Source: Acanthococcus lagerstroemiae
Lineage: Eukaryota > Arthropoda > Insecta > Hemiptera > Eriococcidae
Direction of reading: 5' to 3'
NCBI GenBank assembly: GCA_031841125.1
Contig: CM063108.1
Coordinates: forward strand, 43,484,122-43,548,121
Length of the DNA: 64,000 bases
Each line of letters begins with the position of its first letter. The first letter of the stretch is position 1. The translations under genes and the position numbers were made by a program. Shown here piece after piece: positions 44,883 through 55,373 of this stretch. The notes below the pieces were generated by a model. That model saw only the letters and a program-made list of their open reading frames with translations, made no database searches and was not told the origin of the DNA.

Positions 44883-45288
44883 ACGGTACAAGATAAAATT
44901 TACATTTCTTGCGTAGAAATTAAAGAAGACATCCTTGATGGGCGGTTCTAAATTGGTTTGTGGTGCGCTCAGATTACACCGCCTGTGGAGTAAGTGAGCA
45001 CTACTTGAGAAACAGCGTTTTTGCTTGATTTTATGCATAAAATGTTGCGAATACATATTTTTATGAGGTAATTAAGAATGAACAATGTTGGGTGCTTCAG
45101 TGGCGCCTTTTCAACTCGCTTGCTGAGCAACTTCCCACCTTGCTTATACGCAGCCTAAATTTGACTCTGTTGCTACTTAGTAATGACTCACTTTCAGTAT
45201 CAAGGTAGATCTATACTTACATAAAATTTATCATATTGGAATAGCGAAATGTCAATCCAAAACTCCATGTAGGCGGGTACATCTTCAC
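44883..45288 (-). other. Possible extra minus-strand exons upstream of gene B
   Basis: A 68-nt segment (45288-45221) has an acceptor TCGGGTTAG and donor GTAAGTATAG. It translates to GEDVPAYMEFWIDISLFQYD then KFY, resembling the exon 3 strand LDISLKYDKF of gene A. A second segment ending at 44883 (PPIKDVFFNFYARNVNFILYR, split here only by its donor) uses the same donor sequence, GTAAGTATAG. They may be relics of a third CRAL-TRIO copy or leader exons, or chance. Confidence 0.25.
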
Positions 45289-45637
45289 CTAACCCGAAGA
45301 AATTATATAAGCCTTACGTGAACGGCCGATCTAACACCTATTTTAAGAAGTTCTTCAAATTTGTACTCTTATGTTGTATTTTTGTCTCGCCTTACAACTT
45401 TCCTCACATTAAAAAGTTTTGTTTCCAGCTTTCTTCCTTTCGGGTACACAAAAGTCTTTCGGGCAGAATTCTTTCGGGGTCTTTCTTGTTCGGGCAAAAT
45501 GTTTTACGTTTTTTTTTTTGTTTTTTTTTTTTCTCCGGGTAAAATGTCATTTGTTTTCGGGGATTTTTCTTCAGGCAAATTGTTTTTGGGCGAACGGTTT
45601 TCGGGCAAATGTCGGGGAATCATCTTAGATCTATTAG

Positions 45638-45820
45638 TGTTGGAGGATACTGCTCCATGTTTATGTACTCCCTCAGAGGCAGTGCGTGTATATAGAACAC
45701 GAACGACCCTCCTCGGTGAGATCAACGAGTAAGGGCAGGCCCCGAGACGATACAGCAACAACGCGTGCTGAATAACAACCCTGGCTAGACTAACAAACTC
45801 GGGAGAAACCGAATACGAGC
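45638..45820 (-). repeat. Part of old Copia 3' LTR, cut off by the hAT insertion
   Basis: On the minus strand this continues the LTR that begins at 56577 (TGTTAGAAACTTCATACC). The two parts join at ATACGAGC when the hAT element and one duplication copy are removed. It contains a TATA-like CTATATACACGC and ends in CCAACA, so the LTR would be about 271 bases with TG...CA ends. The outer limit is inferred. Confidence 0.55.
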
Positions 45821-46083
45821 CAGTGTTACCAACTCAAAATTTCAGAGTTGCCTGATATTGTATTATAAAAATGCCTAAGATTGCCGGACATGGAAAATTT
45901 TCGCAACACGAACATCATACTTGCTTGAGTCTAGACGATGAGATCTGAGAACTGACAAAACACACTACCCATGCTTTTTACTAGATGCCCACAAGAGACA
46001 AGAGGTTTTTTGGTAGTACAAAACAGCGCGCAGCGCAAGTCTGCATTATGAAAGACTGTACTTCGAATTAGATTAATCATTTT

Positions 46084-46370
46084 CACTGAATACTGGTAAT
46101 AATGAACGACAAGAATTGAAATTGAATGGGACAAAGGATAAACCCTTACAAACTAGAATATAAATCTTACAATCATAAAAAATCAAAACTGGTAATAAAG
46201 AACAATAAGAATTGAAAGGAACAAATTTGTAATTTGCCTTACTAACTAAAATATAAATCTTAAAATCATAAGAAAACAAAACTGGTAATAATGAATGACA
46301 AGAACTGAAAGGAACGAATTCGTAATTTACCTTAAATTTAAGAACAACATCACGTATTAAGAATTGCACC
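46084..46370. repeat. Subterminal tandem repeat of the hAT element, three copies of 92-99 bp
   Basis: The unit starts CTGGTAATAATGAATGACAA and ends AAATCATAAGAAAACAAAA (starts near 46090, 46189, 46281). Repeats near hAT ends often bind transposase; that function is not shown here. Confidence 0.75.
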
Positions 46371-46377
46371 TCTAATA

Positions 46378-47235
46378 TTAATCCTTACTTTCTGTAGAAG
46401 TATGAGCATCAGTAGTAGCTTTGTTTTTAAAATCATACATGGTACTGTTGTACAATTTTAAAATATCTTTTCCAATATTAAAAGAATAGCAATTAGCATC
46501 CTTATTCATCAGTTCTTTGGCACTGAGTACGCCACTTAATGTTTCTGTAGTTAATCTATTCCTAATTTTTGTTTTGTTCAATGTTACTTCACTGAATATA
46601 TACGTTCAGCCGCGGCAGAGGAATGAGGAAGTACACAAATATTATCCTGTACGAACTTTATAAGATTTGGAAAACGTAACGCATCACCTATTTTTATATT
46701 ATGAACTTGTTTCCAGAATTTCTCAAACCGTTCACTGGTGTCAAATTCACCATTGTAATTCTGAAGACATCGATATTCAGAATTAATTACTTGCATTTCA
46801 TCGGCAGTAATGAAAGGAAAATATTGTAAAAGAGGCATCAAAGAATTTGATTTCATTATATTTCCTGGATGCAGAAGACGCAACTCCTTTATAAAACCTT
46901 CATGGATAAAATTAAATCTTTTTTTTATTTCTGTTGCACTAACAACTAGAAATTGAAGACACCGAGATCGTATGAATTTTTTCATTTTTTGATTTTTACC
47001 TTCAGTATCATTTTCAAGCTGGCAAAAAGCAAGAGCAACTTTTGCACCAAAATAAAGATCATCATCCTGAAGGAACAGTTTTGGATTTGTTGGATCTAAT
47101 GTTTCTGCATGGCGTAAAAATTCCTTCTTTATGAATGATGAAAGAATATCTTTATACAAAGATAATATTCCTTCATATAATTCAGAAATTAAACATTCTT
47201 CAAATTGAAAGAGTTTGTTCAACTTATTGAAATAG
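46378..47235 (-). pseudogene. hAT transposase, C-terminal part (frameshifted)
   Basis: The frame opens at the insertion boundary with FNKLNKLFQFEECLISEL and reaches the hAT C-terminal dimerisation region: FPFITADEMQV, FWKQVHN, then PHSSAAAERIYS, which supplies the catalytic glutamate (AER). Just after this, near 46585-46592, a one-base shift breaks the frame. Reading resumes as VTLNKTKIRNRLTTETLSGV and runs to TAA at 46378. It is the 3' half of the protein whose 5' half is at 54142-55373. Inactive because of both the insertion and the frameshift. Confidence 0.92.
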
Positions 47236-47599
47236 CCCTAGCAACACAGTCGAGATCGACTACTATACCGACAAAAGACTCGACAGCCTTATTTTAATAT
47301 TTATGATGAAAATTTGTTGAAATATAACAAGGATTTCAGTGGAAAAATCGCAAATCACTAAAAGTATAGAAAAGCAGTCATTTGTAGCCGCATAAACAAG
47401 CACTTACTATATCGAGTCGATCAGTCAGTACAATAGGCGATACTGATTTTGAAACCAGCATTGTACACGATTGTCAACATCGCCGTAATTCAGTCTGTCA
47501 ACTCGACAACGACTGGTTAACTGTATTCGACTTTCATATCGCCAGTTTTATTATTGAATCGTTTTTTTTACCCATTCATTTTTTTTAAAGATGAGAAAC

Positions 47600-48390
47600 C
47601 ATATATGCACATCCCTAACTGAACTTGAAAATTGCAATGTTAACCTGCATATCGCCAGGCCGATTCACATCCAAATTCCAAATTGAGCGTTACTTAAAGG
47701 TGGAAGATGCCTGTTGCCTGTGGTCTTATCTTCACCTTGAAACGCAGACGGCGACAGTCTGGTTGCTGTGCAGTGATATACCTAACTCATCACACTCGGA
47801 ATCGGAGTATTTCGGTTTCGGGTAAGCGGTAAGTACGTCGCTTCCAAGGTTGCTGTCTTGGTCGCTTGGTGTCTCGGTAGTCAAGTGTCAAGTTATAGTA
47901 AGTCGTGTGATCGCCGTGGACGGTTAAGTTTTCGAGTTTTGTGGTCCTGCGTTTGTCCGTTAAAGTTTAAACACTGCTCGGAGTGCTTGGAGAGAATAGG
48001 AGAATACGTAATTGGTAAGTTTAATTACTTCAGAAACATATCTGTACTTGCATGCGTTTCCATGTATTTTATAAGTGCATTTTAGAAAAAATATTGGTTA
48101 TAAACCTTTTCATTAATTTGGAAAAGTCATACTCCATCGCGAAAAAGCCGTTTTGGTTGAACTCTTCTCGGGGGCATATCTTCTAGAGCCTCCTACATCG
48201 CACTTTCTTGTCAGATTAATTTGGTATGTCTTCTCAGTTCAGTAAACTCTTGGAAAGTTGTGTTGATACAGCGAAAATTAGGCTTAGGGTGGTGTCTAAA
48301 GTTTAAGCTTACTCACGTTCGAGTCCTGGTCACAACCTTACTACCTAAAATTTTGCGATTTTTCTCTATACCTAGTACCTACATCGATTG
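47600..48390 (+). other. Possible 5' exon region of the 6.9-kb element
   Basis: 47625-48020 is GC-richer than its surroundings and carries donor-like sites (TTTCGG|GTAAGC near 47821, ACGTAATTG|GTAAGT near 48015). It could be the promoter and leader exon of a gene carried by the element. The encoded peptides resemble nothing I know. Confidence 0.3.
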
Positions 48391-49098
48391 TTTGTATCCC
48401 GGATATAGTATAGAAATGGATTTATCCCCAGTAGTAAAACGAAGGGCGGGGGTCCAGCCCCCGAGCTGCCTTAACTTGACTGTGAAAGATACCGTACTAG
48501 TTGTTGATGAATTATTAGTAAATAAGAGAGAATTAAATCAAGAATGTTTTGTCCGCCTATTATTTACCTTCTCTTTGATTCGAATGGGTTTTATGATATG
48601 AAATGGTTCGCACACAGACAATACATGTTGCTCGACGCCTGCCGTGTAGTAACACCAGGCGCGGGGGCGAAACTAGGGGCTTTCATTGGGGGGGGGGGAT
48701 GGTGGTGGCTCACCTAAATTTTGCTGACCTGATATTTCGAATAGCGGAGTCGGCAGAATCGGAAGATATCAAAAATATTGAATAAAAATTCGGTGTCGAC
48801 TGTCTTCAAAATTTTCAGGTCAGCAACAAGTCGGAATATTTTAATTATTTTTGTTTATTTTCATTTTATTTTTTCAGTATGTCCGAGTATTGGGAAGAGA
48901 TGGAGGTGTTTCGACCCCCATACACCCTAGTTTCGCCCCCGACCAAGCGTAGGTACTAATTCTCTATTAATTACTACGAATTAACCATTAACGAATACGG
49001 TATCTTTCACAGTGAAGTTAGGCAGCTTCGGGGGCTGGGCCCCGCCTTTCGTTATACTCAGAATAAAATCCATTTCCATACAATATCCGGATACAAAT
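48391..49098. repeat. Foldback MITE, arms about 140 bp, nested in the 6.9-kb element
   Basis: The arm at 48394-48535 (GGATATAGTATAGAAATGGA, GGCGGGGGTCCAGCCCCCGA, GTGAAAGATACCGTA) is inverted at 48960-49095 (TACGGTATCTTTCAC, TCGGGGGCTGGGCCCCGCC, ATCCATTTCCATAC). The pairing resumes further in: GGGGGCGAAACTAGGG near 48664 and CCCTAGTTTCGCCCCC near 48926. The left arm contains about 110 extra bases. No coding capacity. Confidence 0.85.
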
Positions 49099-50469
49099 AA
49101 ACAAGCTCCATTTCGTCAGTCCCCCAATTTGGATTTAAGGGTTGAAACTATGTCAACGAATTATGCTGAAATGTGCTCACATTATTTCGAATTGTGCTGC
49201 CTTCTAAATGGTAGGAACATCAGGGGGGGGGCTGCGAAAATGCATACCCTGCCAAAAGCGATTGGAGAGCTGAAACCGTGTTAAAGAATTGCGCTCAAAA
49301 TGTACTGATATCATTTCCACTTTGTTTTTTATTACGTATAGGTAGGTACATTTCACATTTTGAATCTGCGTGTTATTTTTAAAGTTCTTCAGAATACTAG
49401 TCGACTTTCTGATGAGTTCACCTATCAAAGTTTTTCGGGAATCATGTCGCAAATTGGTATGAGAATTGATTACAGACTCAAGATATCGAAAAATTGTGTT
49501 CAATTGTCAAGTATATTTTTGAGAATAATTTTTTAATATTTTTGGCACAATCCAATTTTTTTGAATTTTCCTATTTGAGTAGGTGAAATCTTATGATTTT
49601 CAATGAATTTGAGTTTTTAGATCGGTCATATTTTTCAAGATTTGAAATTTCTTACATAAAAATTATTGTTTTCGTGATCATTCGGACTACAATTTTTCGT
49701 GAACTTCCTTAATTTTCGTATACCTACAAGGTTTTTAATGACTCATAACATAAAATTAATTTCTTATTTCACTTCTGTCAACATTTCCAGATTTCTCATT
49801 GTTTCTTTTTCGATATGCTTATCATAACCCTTTGATTAATTTTGTAATTCCCACAAATCACACTCAAATTTTGTATACGAGGTAATATTGTGGTTCCCTT
49901 TTTCATTCTGCAAAATTACTTTAATTTCGGCATTTTTTTCTTCAAAATTCTTGTTAAAACTCATTCATTGCTTTCTCAAAGTGATTGAAATTGTCCACAA
50001 ATCAAGCCAAATTTTCTTATTCTATTTGATTAAAGATTTATACAATCTGGTCCATTTTCATGAATTTTTCGAATTCGAAGATATTTTATTCTTCAAAATT
50101 TGTATTATCATTTATCAATGTGATCAGCATATATCAGAAATCTTACTCAATTTTCGTACCCAAGTTGTTCGAAGACTAACGATTTTGAACTAACTTATGT
50201 TAAGTTTCTTCCAATTTTTTTAATTTTCCATTTTTTTCGTTATTTTACTAACTGTCTGATGATTCTTTCTGAGGTGAAAACAATTTTCCATGACTTATAC
50301 ATTTCAAATACCAGTTTGAAAATTCATGGCGTAATTTTCTGTTCTGGTAACTTATTCGATTTTCATATCTCACTTATCTTTTCATGAAATGGCTGATGAA
50401 ATTCTCCACGAATCAAACTGGATTTTCCCTATTTATGTAAATTGAACTAGTGATCCAAATTCATTTAAA
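49099..50469. other. AT-rich interior of the 6.9-kb element
   Basis: Apart from a G-run near 49215, this is T- and A-rich with many TTTTCAT/AATTTTC words. I see no gene. Confidence 0.4.
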
Positions 50470-52340
50470 TCTTCAAATTGGGGCTTCTCGGTGGAGATGG
50501 TAGCTCCTGGAGAGGGAGTACGGCCATGGTGAGGAAGGTGTCGCGAGGCGAAGGGGAACATGGTGGGGGAAAGTGACTGTGATGCAGGAGGACAGCTGTG
50601 GTAGGGATTGGCAGAGGGTAGCCCACCCCAGGGGGTCCTTTGTGGAGGAGAGAGCTTCTGAATGGTGTAGCGCCATAGTGAGGAAGGATGTAGTGGTGGG
50701 CTAGAAGTAGTATGGTTGGACAGGGTGGCCGTGATATGTGAGGAGGAGCATGGAAGGAGATGAATGCTGTGATAGGCAAGGTGGTAATGGTGGGCGGGTT
50801 CTGTTATGGGAAGGCAGTTGTGGTGAAGGACATTCCCTACCCTGGTCGTAGTGAAGGTAGAGGTCCTGGGTGAAAAGTCGGGGATGTTGAAAGGAAGAGG
50901 GAGGGAGGGGTGGTAAAGGATAGCAGCTGCAAAAGGGGGGAAAAGGTCTGCAAATGAGGAAAGGGTCGTGTGGAGGGAGTTGGGCTGCGTTTGAAGGAGG
51001 TTAGCTGAGGGGCACAGTGATTGTAGAGGAGGCTGTGATGGGAGGAGTGGTAATCAGGGTTGATGCTGTGGTAGCGGAGGTGATAGTGATCGAGGAGATA
51101 GCTCTTGTGCCGTGATAGGAAATGTAGGGTCGAATTTTGGATAGGGAAAATGTGGAGGAGAGGCGCAAAGCCCCCTAGTTCTTCTCATATTTCACTGATC
51201 TCTTTACAGAATGATTGACAGGAAATTAAAGTTACTTTTGGTCAGATTTTCTCATTATAGGAGGAAAAAGATAGGGCCGTGGTATTGGTTAATGAAGATG
51301 AATAGTGCAGCTGAATAAGGGAGGGGCGAGAAGGAAACAGGAGACAAGATTTTTAAGGCTGATCTTTGTATTTGTTCCCTGGGTATGATCAGTTCTCTTT
51401 GTGTTTTCTTTTTCTTTGGAGAATGTAGAGAAGGGAATACAGAAGGGGAAAATAGTGTCTGATTGAGGTGAAGGAAGAGGAGAATGTGCAGGGAGAGGAC
51501 TTGAGTCAGGGCATAGAGAGAAAATTGGCTGGGGCTAGATACTTAATGGCCTCTTAGAGAGAAGAAAATCAACTTTCAAATCTCTCTATCTTTCTGTATA
51601 TTACTCCCTCCGCCCCACCCTCCTCTCATGAAAGGAAAATCTCCTAAACGAAACAGAATACTTCGCATCCCTCCCCTCGTGTCACCATAAACGTTCCAAG
51701 AGCCTGAGACTTCCTATCCATCTCTAGCTGCCACCATCTTCAGAGATTGTCATGGGAGGCGAAAACGAGGGAAATGGGAGATGATGAATGAAAGGGAGTA
51801 GTGGTTTTCCGTTCCTCCCTTGCCCTTCCTCCACCTCCACCTCATATGGCATCTCACTTTTCTGGCCTCCCTCGGTTTCTCATCCATCCATTATATCCCA
51901 CTTCTCCTCCCCATTTCTCTCCAATAATAAGTAGTTCGGGACAAGGGCGGCTAAGAAGAAAAAGGAAGGGATGGAGTTCCCAGTTTGATTTTATGGTGGG
52001 TGTCAGAGCCAGATCGCCGCTCATTTGTAAGTATGTTTTCCTGTAGGAGATCGTAAGAAGGAGGAAGTGTAAGAGTTGTAGGTTATGGATAAGGATGAAA
52101 CAAATTAATTATAATTCGATGGAGGAGGAAGGGCAAGGGACATAAATATGCAGGAAGGGGGAGGTTCAGAAAAGGTGAAGGGAGCGAAAGAAGAGAGAAC
52201 TTTCTTTGGTTCATTGTACAAGATTGTCTCCCTTCCAGGTGCCTTCTTTTTCCTTATTATGGGGAGGGGGCAGAAGGAGGAGAAGATCAACGCAGACCTA
52301 TAAAAATGAAATGAAGATGATGTTGAATAAAGAGAGAGGC
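50470..52340. repeat. Long purine-rich (G/A) tract
   Basis: An abrupt change from T-rich DNA to a strand dominated by GGTGG, GAGGA, AGGGAG and GGGAAG words for about 1.1 kb (50480-51560). A mixed segment with pyrimidine-rich patches follows (51600-51920), then purine-rich again (51930-52330). Words such as GTGGTAGTG recur irregularly without a fixed period. The minus-strand proline/serine-rich frames are its mirror, not genes. It may form triplex or G-quadruplex structures. Confidence 0.7.
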
Positions 52341-52361
52341 AAGATGGAAATGGGAAAAAAC

Positions 52362-52583
52362 TAGGGGCCGTTCGAAGGGGTTATCAGAGCATCTCACCCC
52401 CTGAAAAAATGGGAGTTGTGAAAAGCGGCAAAGAGTTGTAAAAACTGAAGTGATGGAATAGCTTCTTTTGCTTTAAAGACCGTTTTTCAGTGAGAAAGTT
52501 GTAAATTTGCGAATTTTGAAGCCATTAGTTGTAAAATGTTGACAGTTTCGCCCCCTTGATAGGGTTACCTCGTACGGCCCCTG
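52362..52583. mobile_element. hAT-like MITE, AGGGGCCGT ends
   Basis: Ends TAGGGGCCGTTCGAAGGGGT and ACCTCGTACGGCCCCTG are inverted. Flanking 8-mers GAAAAAAC and AAAAAGAC match at six of eight positions. 222 bases, no gene. Nested inside the 6.9-kb element. Confidence 0.7.
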
Positions 52584-52615
52584 AAAAAGACAGGAATTTC
52601 CGCGGCCTGCTTTTT

Positions 52616-52666
52616 TTAAAATTTATTTGAGTGGCCGGAGGCCAGATCACTTCTCTTAAATAGTCT

Positions 52667-52700
<34 letters not shown>

Positions 52701-53331
52701 TAGAAGGTTGAGAGCAGGTGAGAAAAAATTAAGGGAATCGAGAAGGCGGAGAAATGGAGTAGGAGAAAACGAACAAAGATATGAGGTTTCAAGCGTGACT
52801 TTACGAGCTCGGCTTCTTTCTTGTAAAAAGGTTTCAAGTTGTCAGCTGTGAGCCACATAATCACAATCCACCAGCTTAGCACCATTAAGGTACTATCAGC
52901 TAACCTCAATGAACAAACATGAAATTGTGCTAAAAGACATGAGGAATGTTAAGTAGACAAGCAATACACAAAGTGCCGAGGAAGGGCAGTCCTGAGTGAT
53001 GCAGGGTCTTGCAGTGAGCAACCTAGTTATTCTAATGAACCTGGGTGGTCCAACATCATTGATTTTGATTGTTTCAAATTTCACAACACAAATCTTGATA
53101 TCTTGAATGGAAAAATTTCTGCCGCGTGGGTCCGTTCGAAGAGCCCGAGGCCGAAGTAAATTGCGCCCTTTTGTGCGGACTGATTGCAGTACTGCTGTCA
53201 GCATTAGGGCTAAAACCATTTTCTAGAGCATTTTCAGTATTGACAAACTTATGTCAGCTTTTTCTACCCTTGTTGAGTCACTTTCTTAAGAGCCAGTCAT
53301 ACATTTCTAACCATCTAGTAAACAGAAGTAC
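52616..53331 (-). other. Unassigned region with minus-strand open frames
   Basis: Contains a T-run of about 34 bases (52666-52699). Minus-strand frames 52616-52909 and 52896-53219 contain pieces that look less random than their surroundings (NLKPFYKKEAELVKSRLK; VKFETIKINDVGPPRFIRI). I cannot place them in a family. They may be worn exons of a gene carried by the 6.9-kb element. Confidence 0.25.
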
Positions 53332-53496
53332 ATGATGAAGTTTGTGTTCCAGGCAAATGGTAATGATGAAGTCAGGGGAGAAGACAACAACGATGTAGTC
53401 AGGGGAGAAGACAACAACGAAGAAGTCAGGGGAGAAGACAACAACGATGAAGTCAGTGGAGAACACAACAACGATGAAGTCAGGGGAGAGCACTGA
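53332..53496 (+). CDS. Small ORF or last exon encoding an acidic 9-residue repeat
   Basis: A 27-bp tandem repeat (53359-53490) reads on the plus strand as about five copies of DEVRGEDNN with small changes, ending in TGA at 53494. The frame starts MMKFVFQANGN; TTCCAG just before GCAAATGG would also serve as a splice acceptor. No stop or frameshift interrupts the array although copies differ by base changes, and several of those are conservative at protein level. The product is highly acidic and probably disordered. Function unknown. It could equally be a minisatellite with an accidental frame. Confidence 0.35.
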   Translation: MMKFVFQANGNDEVRGEDNNDVVRGEDNNEEVRGEDNNDEVSGEHNNDEVRGEH

Positions 53497-53630
53497 GAAC
53501 ACTTCATTAAATTTCTCACACATTATAATATACGTAATTCTGAAATACATTATTAATCTTCTCACATATGTGATACATTTTTATTTCACGCGACATTTCT
53601 TTTGACAAATGACATGAAATTCTTCTGTAT
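53497..53630. other. Spacer, nothing recognised
   Basis: AT-rich spacer between the 27-bp repeat and the right subterminal repeats of the 6.9-kb element. Confidence 0.4.
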
Positions 53631-53800
53631 AGAGGACTCAACATTTGACTCGTCATTTTCCCAATCAGGTAACCCTACAATAATTCGACATTCCACTCGT
53701 CATTTTCCCCGTGGGTAACTCTACAAATGACTCGACATTTTACTCGTCATTCTTCCTGTTAGTCGACTCTATGAATGACTCGACAATCGCACTGACATCT
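53631..53800. repeat. Subterminal 51-bp tandem repeat of the 6.9-kb element
   Basis: About three copies of a unit combining GACTCGACATT, ACTCGTCATTTTCCC and GGGTAACTCTACAA. GACTCGAC words continue to the right end at 54142, matching TCGAC-rich sequence at the left end. Confidence 0.7.
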
Positions 53801-54141
53801 AGCCCGACTGTCAAGAAAACAGGTGAATTATCGAGATGTTAAACGAGTATGGCGACCAATGTTCATTTTAATTGGCGATATGAAAGTCGATATAGTCATT
53901 TTTTGTTGACTGGTCGATGCAAATATCTACTATATGGAGATTTCATTAACGATTTAAAAGTAGATATCGCCGCATCATGTCGTCAATGTCGACACAATTG
54001 TCAGCTCCATATCTGAGTCGAGTTTACACACGCCAAAATATTGACAATCCTGTCTTCGACGAGGTAAATGTCGACTCGTTTTGGTTTCGGATTTTGAGCA
54101 TCGTCATTCACCTCGTTTTTTACCTCGACTGTGCTGTTAGG

Positions 54142-55373
54142 GAGGGTAAGATATACTGTAAGAAGTATAAGAAAATCTTACACTGACGATCTTGTAACCA
54201 ATTATATATATTCTCAGATGTCAACAACTTATCATTCTTTCCTGCTTCTTTGAAATACAGTACAAGAGCTTCCCATTGTTCTAAAACTCGGTTTACTACA
54301 CTCTCCAATGATAACCAACGTGTCTGGCCTCTCGCCAACATTTTATGAGGCTTCAGGTCACAGATTTCTTGAAATTGTTTTAATGCTGCAACTCTCTTTG
54401 AACTGAATTTAAAGTGACTATAAATAGATCGCACTAGATCTTCTAGACAACGTGGTAATTCATTACACGCATTACTCGCCACAAGAGCAAATGAGTGACA
54501 AACACATTTCGAAGTGAATATGTATGGAATTTCAGCTTTCAGAAGTACATGGACAGAGTTGTATTGTCCAAACATAACGCTGGCACCATCGGCACCGAAC
54601 CCTCTCAGATTTGTTTTATAAGGAATTTGATTGTCAATGAAAACCTTTTTCACTTTATTGAAAAGTGAAACATGATCTAGTTCAGTCAGTTCAAGCAGTA
54701 CCAAAAATCGATCTCGGGTTCTCCAATTCTCGGTATCAAAATATCTAGCTACAATACATAGATTCTTATTAGTGCCTATATCATTGGACTCATCTATGAT
54801 AATAGAAAAGTTCTGCACCTTCAAAATAGATATTAATTCTTGAAAACTACCAACGCCTAACACATTTTTCACAAGAGCTTCAGTTTTAGTTCTCTTACAT
54901 TGGAAGACTTTACTTATTTTTGAATCATTAAACATAACTGGAAATAATTCAGCAGCATGATCAGCTAGATAAAAAGGAAGATTATGCTCCGCAGTAAATG
55001 CGGCATATCTTAATTCAGCAACTCTTCTACTTTCTTGTAATCGTAACTGCTGTTGATCTGGAGGAGATTGGAACAGAGTGCGTTTCTGATTCTTACCTAC
55101 AGACCCTACAGTTTCAAATACCACATGTTTTTTACCATTTTGATGTCGCACCACATCTGCTAAACCTTTGCTTCCAATACTAATATCACTGCGACAAAAA
55201 CTGCAGAATACATAATGACTTCCTTTCTTGCTTTCTTGTAGCCAGGGTTTGAAACGTTCATCCAGCTTCCAGGATGCGCAGTACTTAACGAAATATTTCT
55301 TCTTCTTCTTTCGTTTCGCTTCATTTTTAGATTCTTCTGAACTTGAAGGTCCATCACAGTCTGAACTATTCAT
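54142..55373 (-). pseudogene. hAT transposase, N-terminal part (cut by the 6.9-kb insertion)
   Basis: 410 native residues from ATG 55373 up to QYILP at the insertion edge. A basic N-terminus (KRKKKKK) precedes a BED-type zinc finger (C57, C60, H77, H83). The RNase H-like core shows FSIIIDESND (D194) and RGFGADGASVMFG (D262), the first two catalytic aspartates. The insertion-domain signatures KCVCHSFAL and ARGQTRWLS follow. The third catalytic residue (E of AER) is in the 46378-47235 part. The frame is otherwise open, so the element was probably intact until the insertion. An in-frame ATG at 55418 would add 15 residues. Confidence 0.93.

Larger units (their letters stand above)
47236..54142. 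mobile_element. 6.9-kb TIR element inserted in the hAT transposase, superfamily unknown
   Basis: Left end CCCTAGCAACACAGTCGAG; right end, reverse complemented, CCCTAACAGCACAGTCGAG. About 260-290 bases further in, each side again carries an inverted match (TCGACTTTCATATCGCCA near 47529 and its complement near 53877). The flanking dinucleotide AG appears on both sides; removing one AG and the insert rejoins the hAT frame exactly (QYILP then YFNK), so the boundaries are well supported. The ends are full of TCGACT/GTCGAC words. Inside lie a foldback MITE, a purine-rich tract, a hAT MITE and a repeat-coding frame, but no transposase I recognise. Confidence 0.75.

Noticed and set aside
50465..50779. 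Proline/serine/histidine-rich minus-strand frames
   Set aside because: They are the complement of a purine-rich tract, which naturally lacks stops in some frames. No homology is apparent.
53278..53565. Minus-strand repeat proteins opposite the 27-bp array
   Set aside because: Any array with a period divisible by three gives open frames in several registers. The plus frame, with its stop and possible acceptor, is the better candidate.
47236..54142. Polinton/Maverick interpretation of the 6.9-kb element
   Set aside because: No polymerase, integrase, capsid or ATPase genes are visible. The duplication looks like 2 bp rather than 6 bp, and the size is too small.
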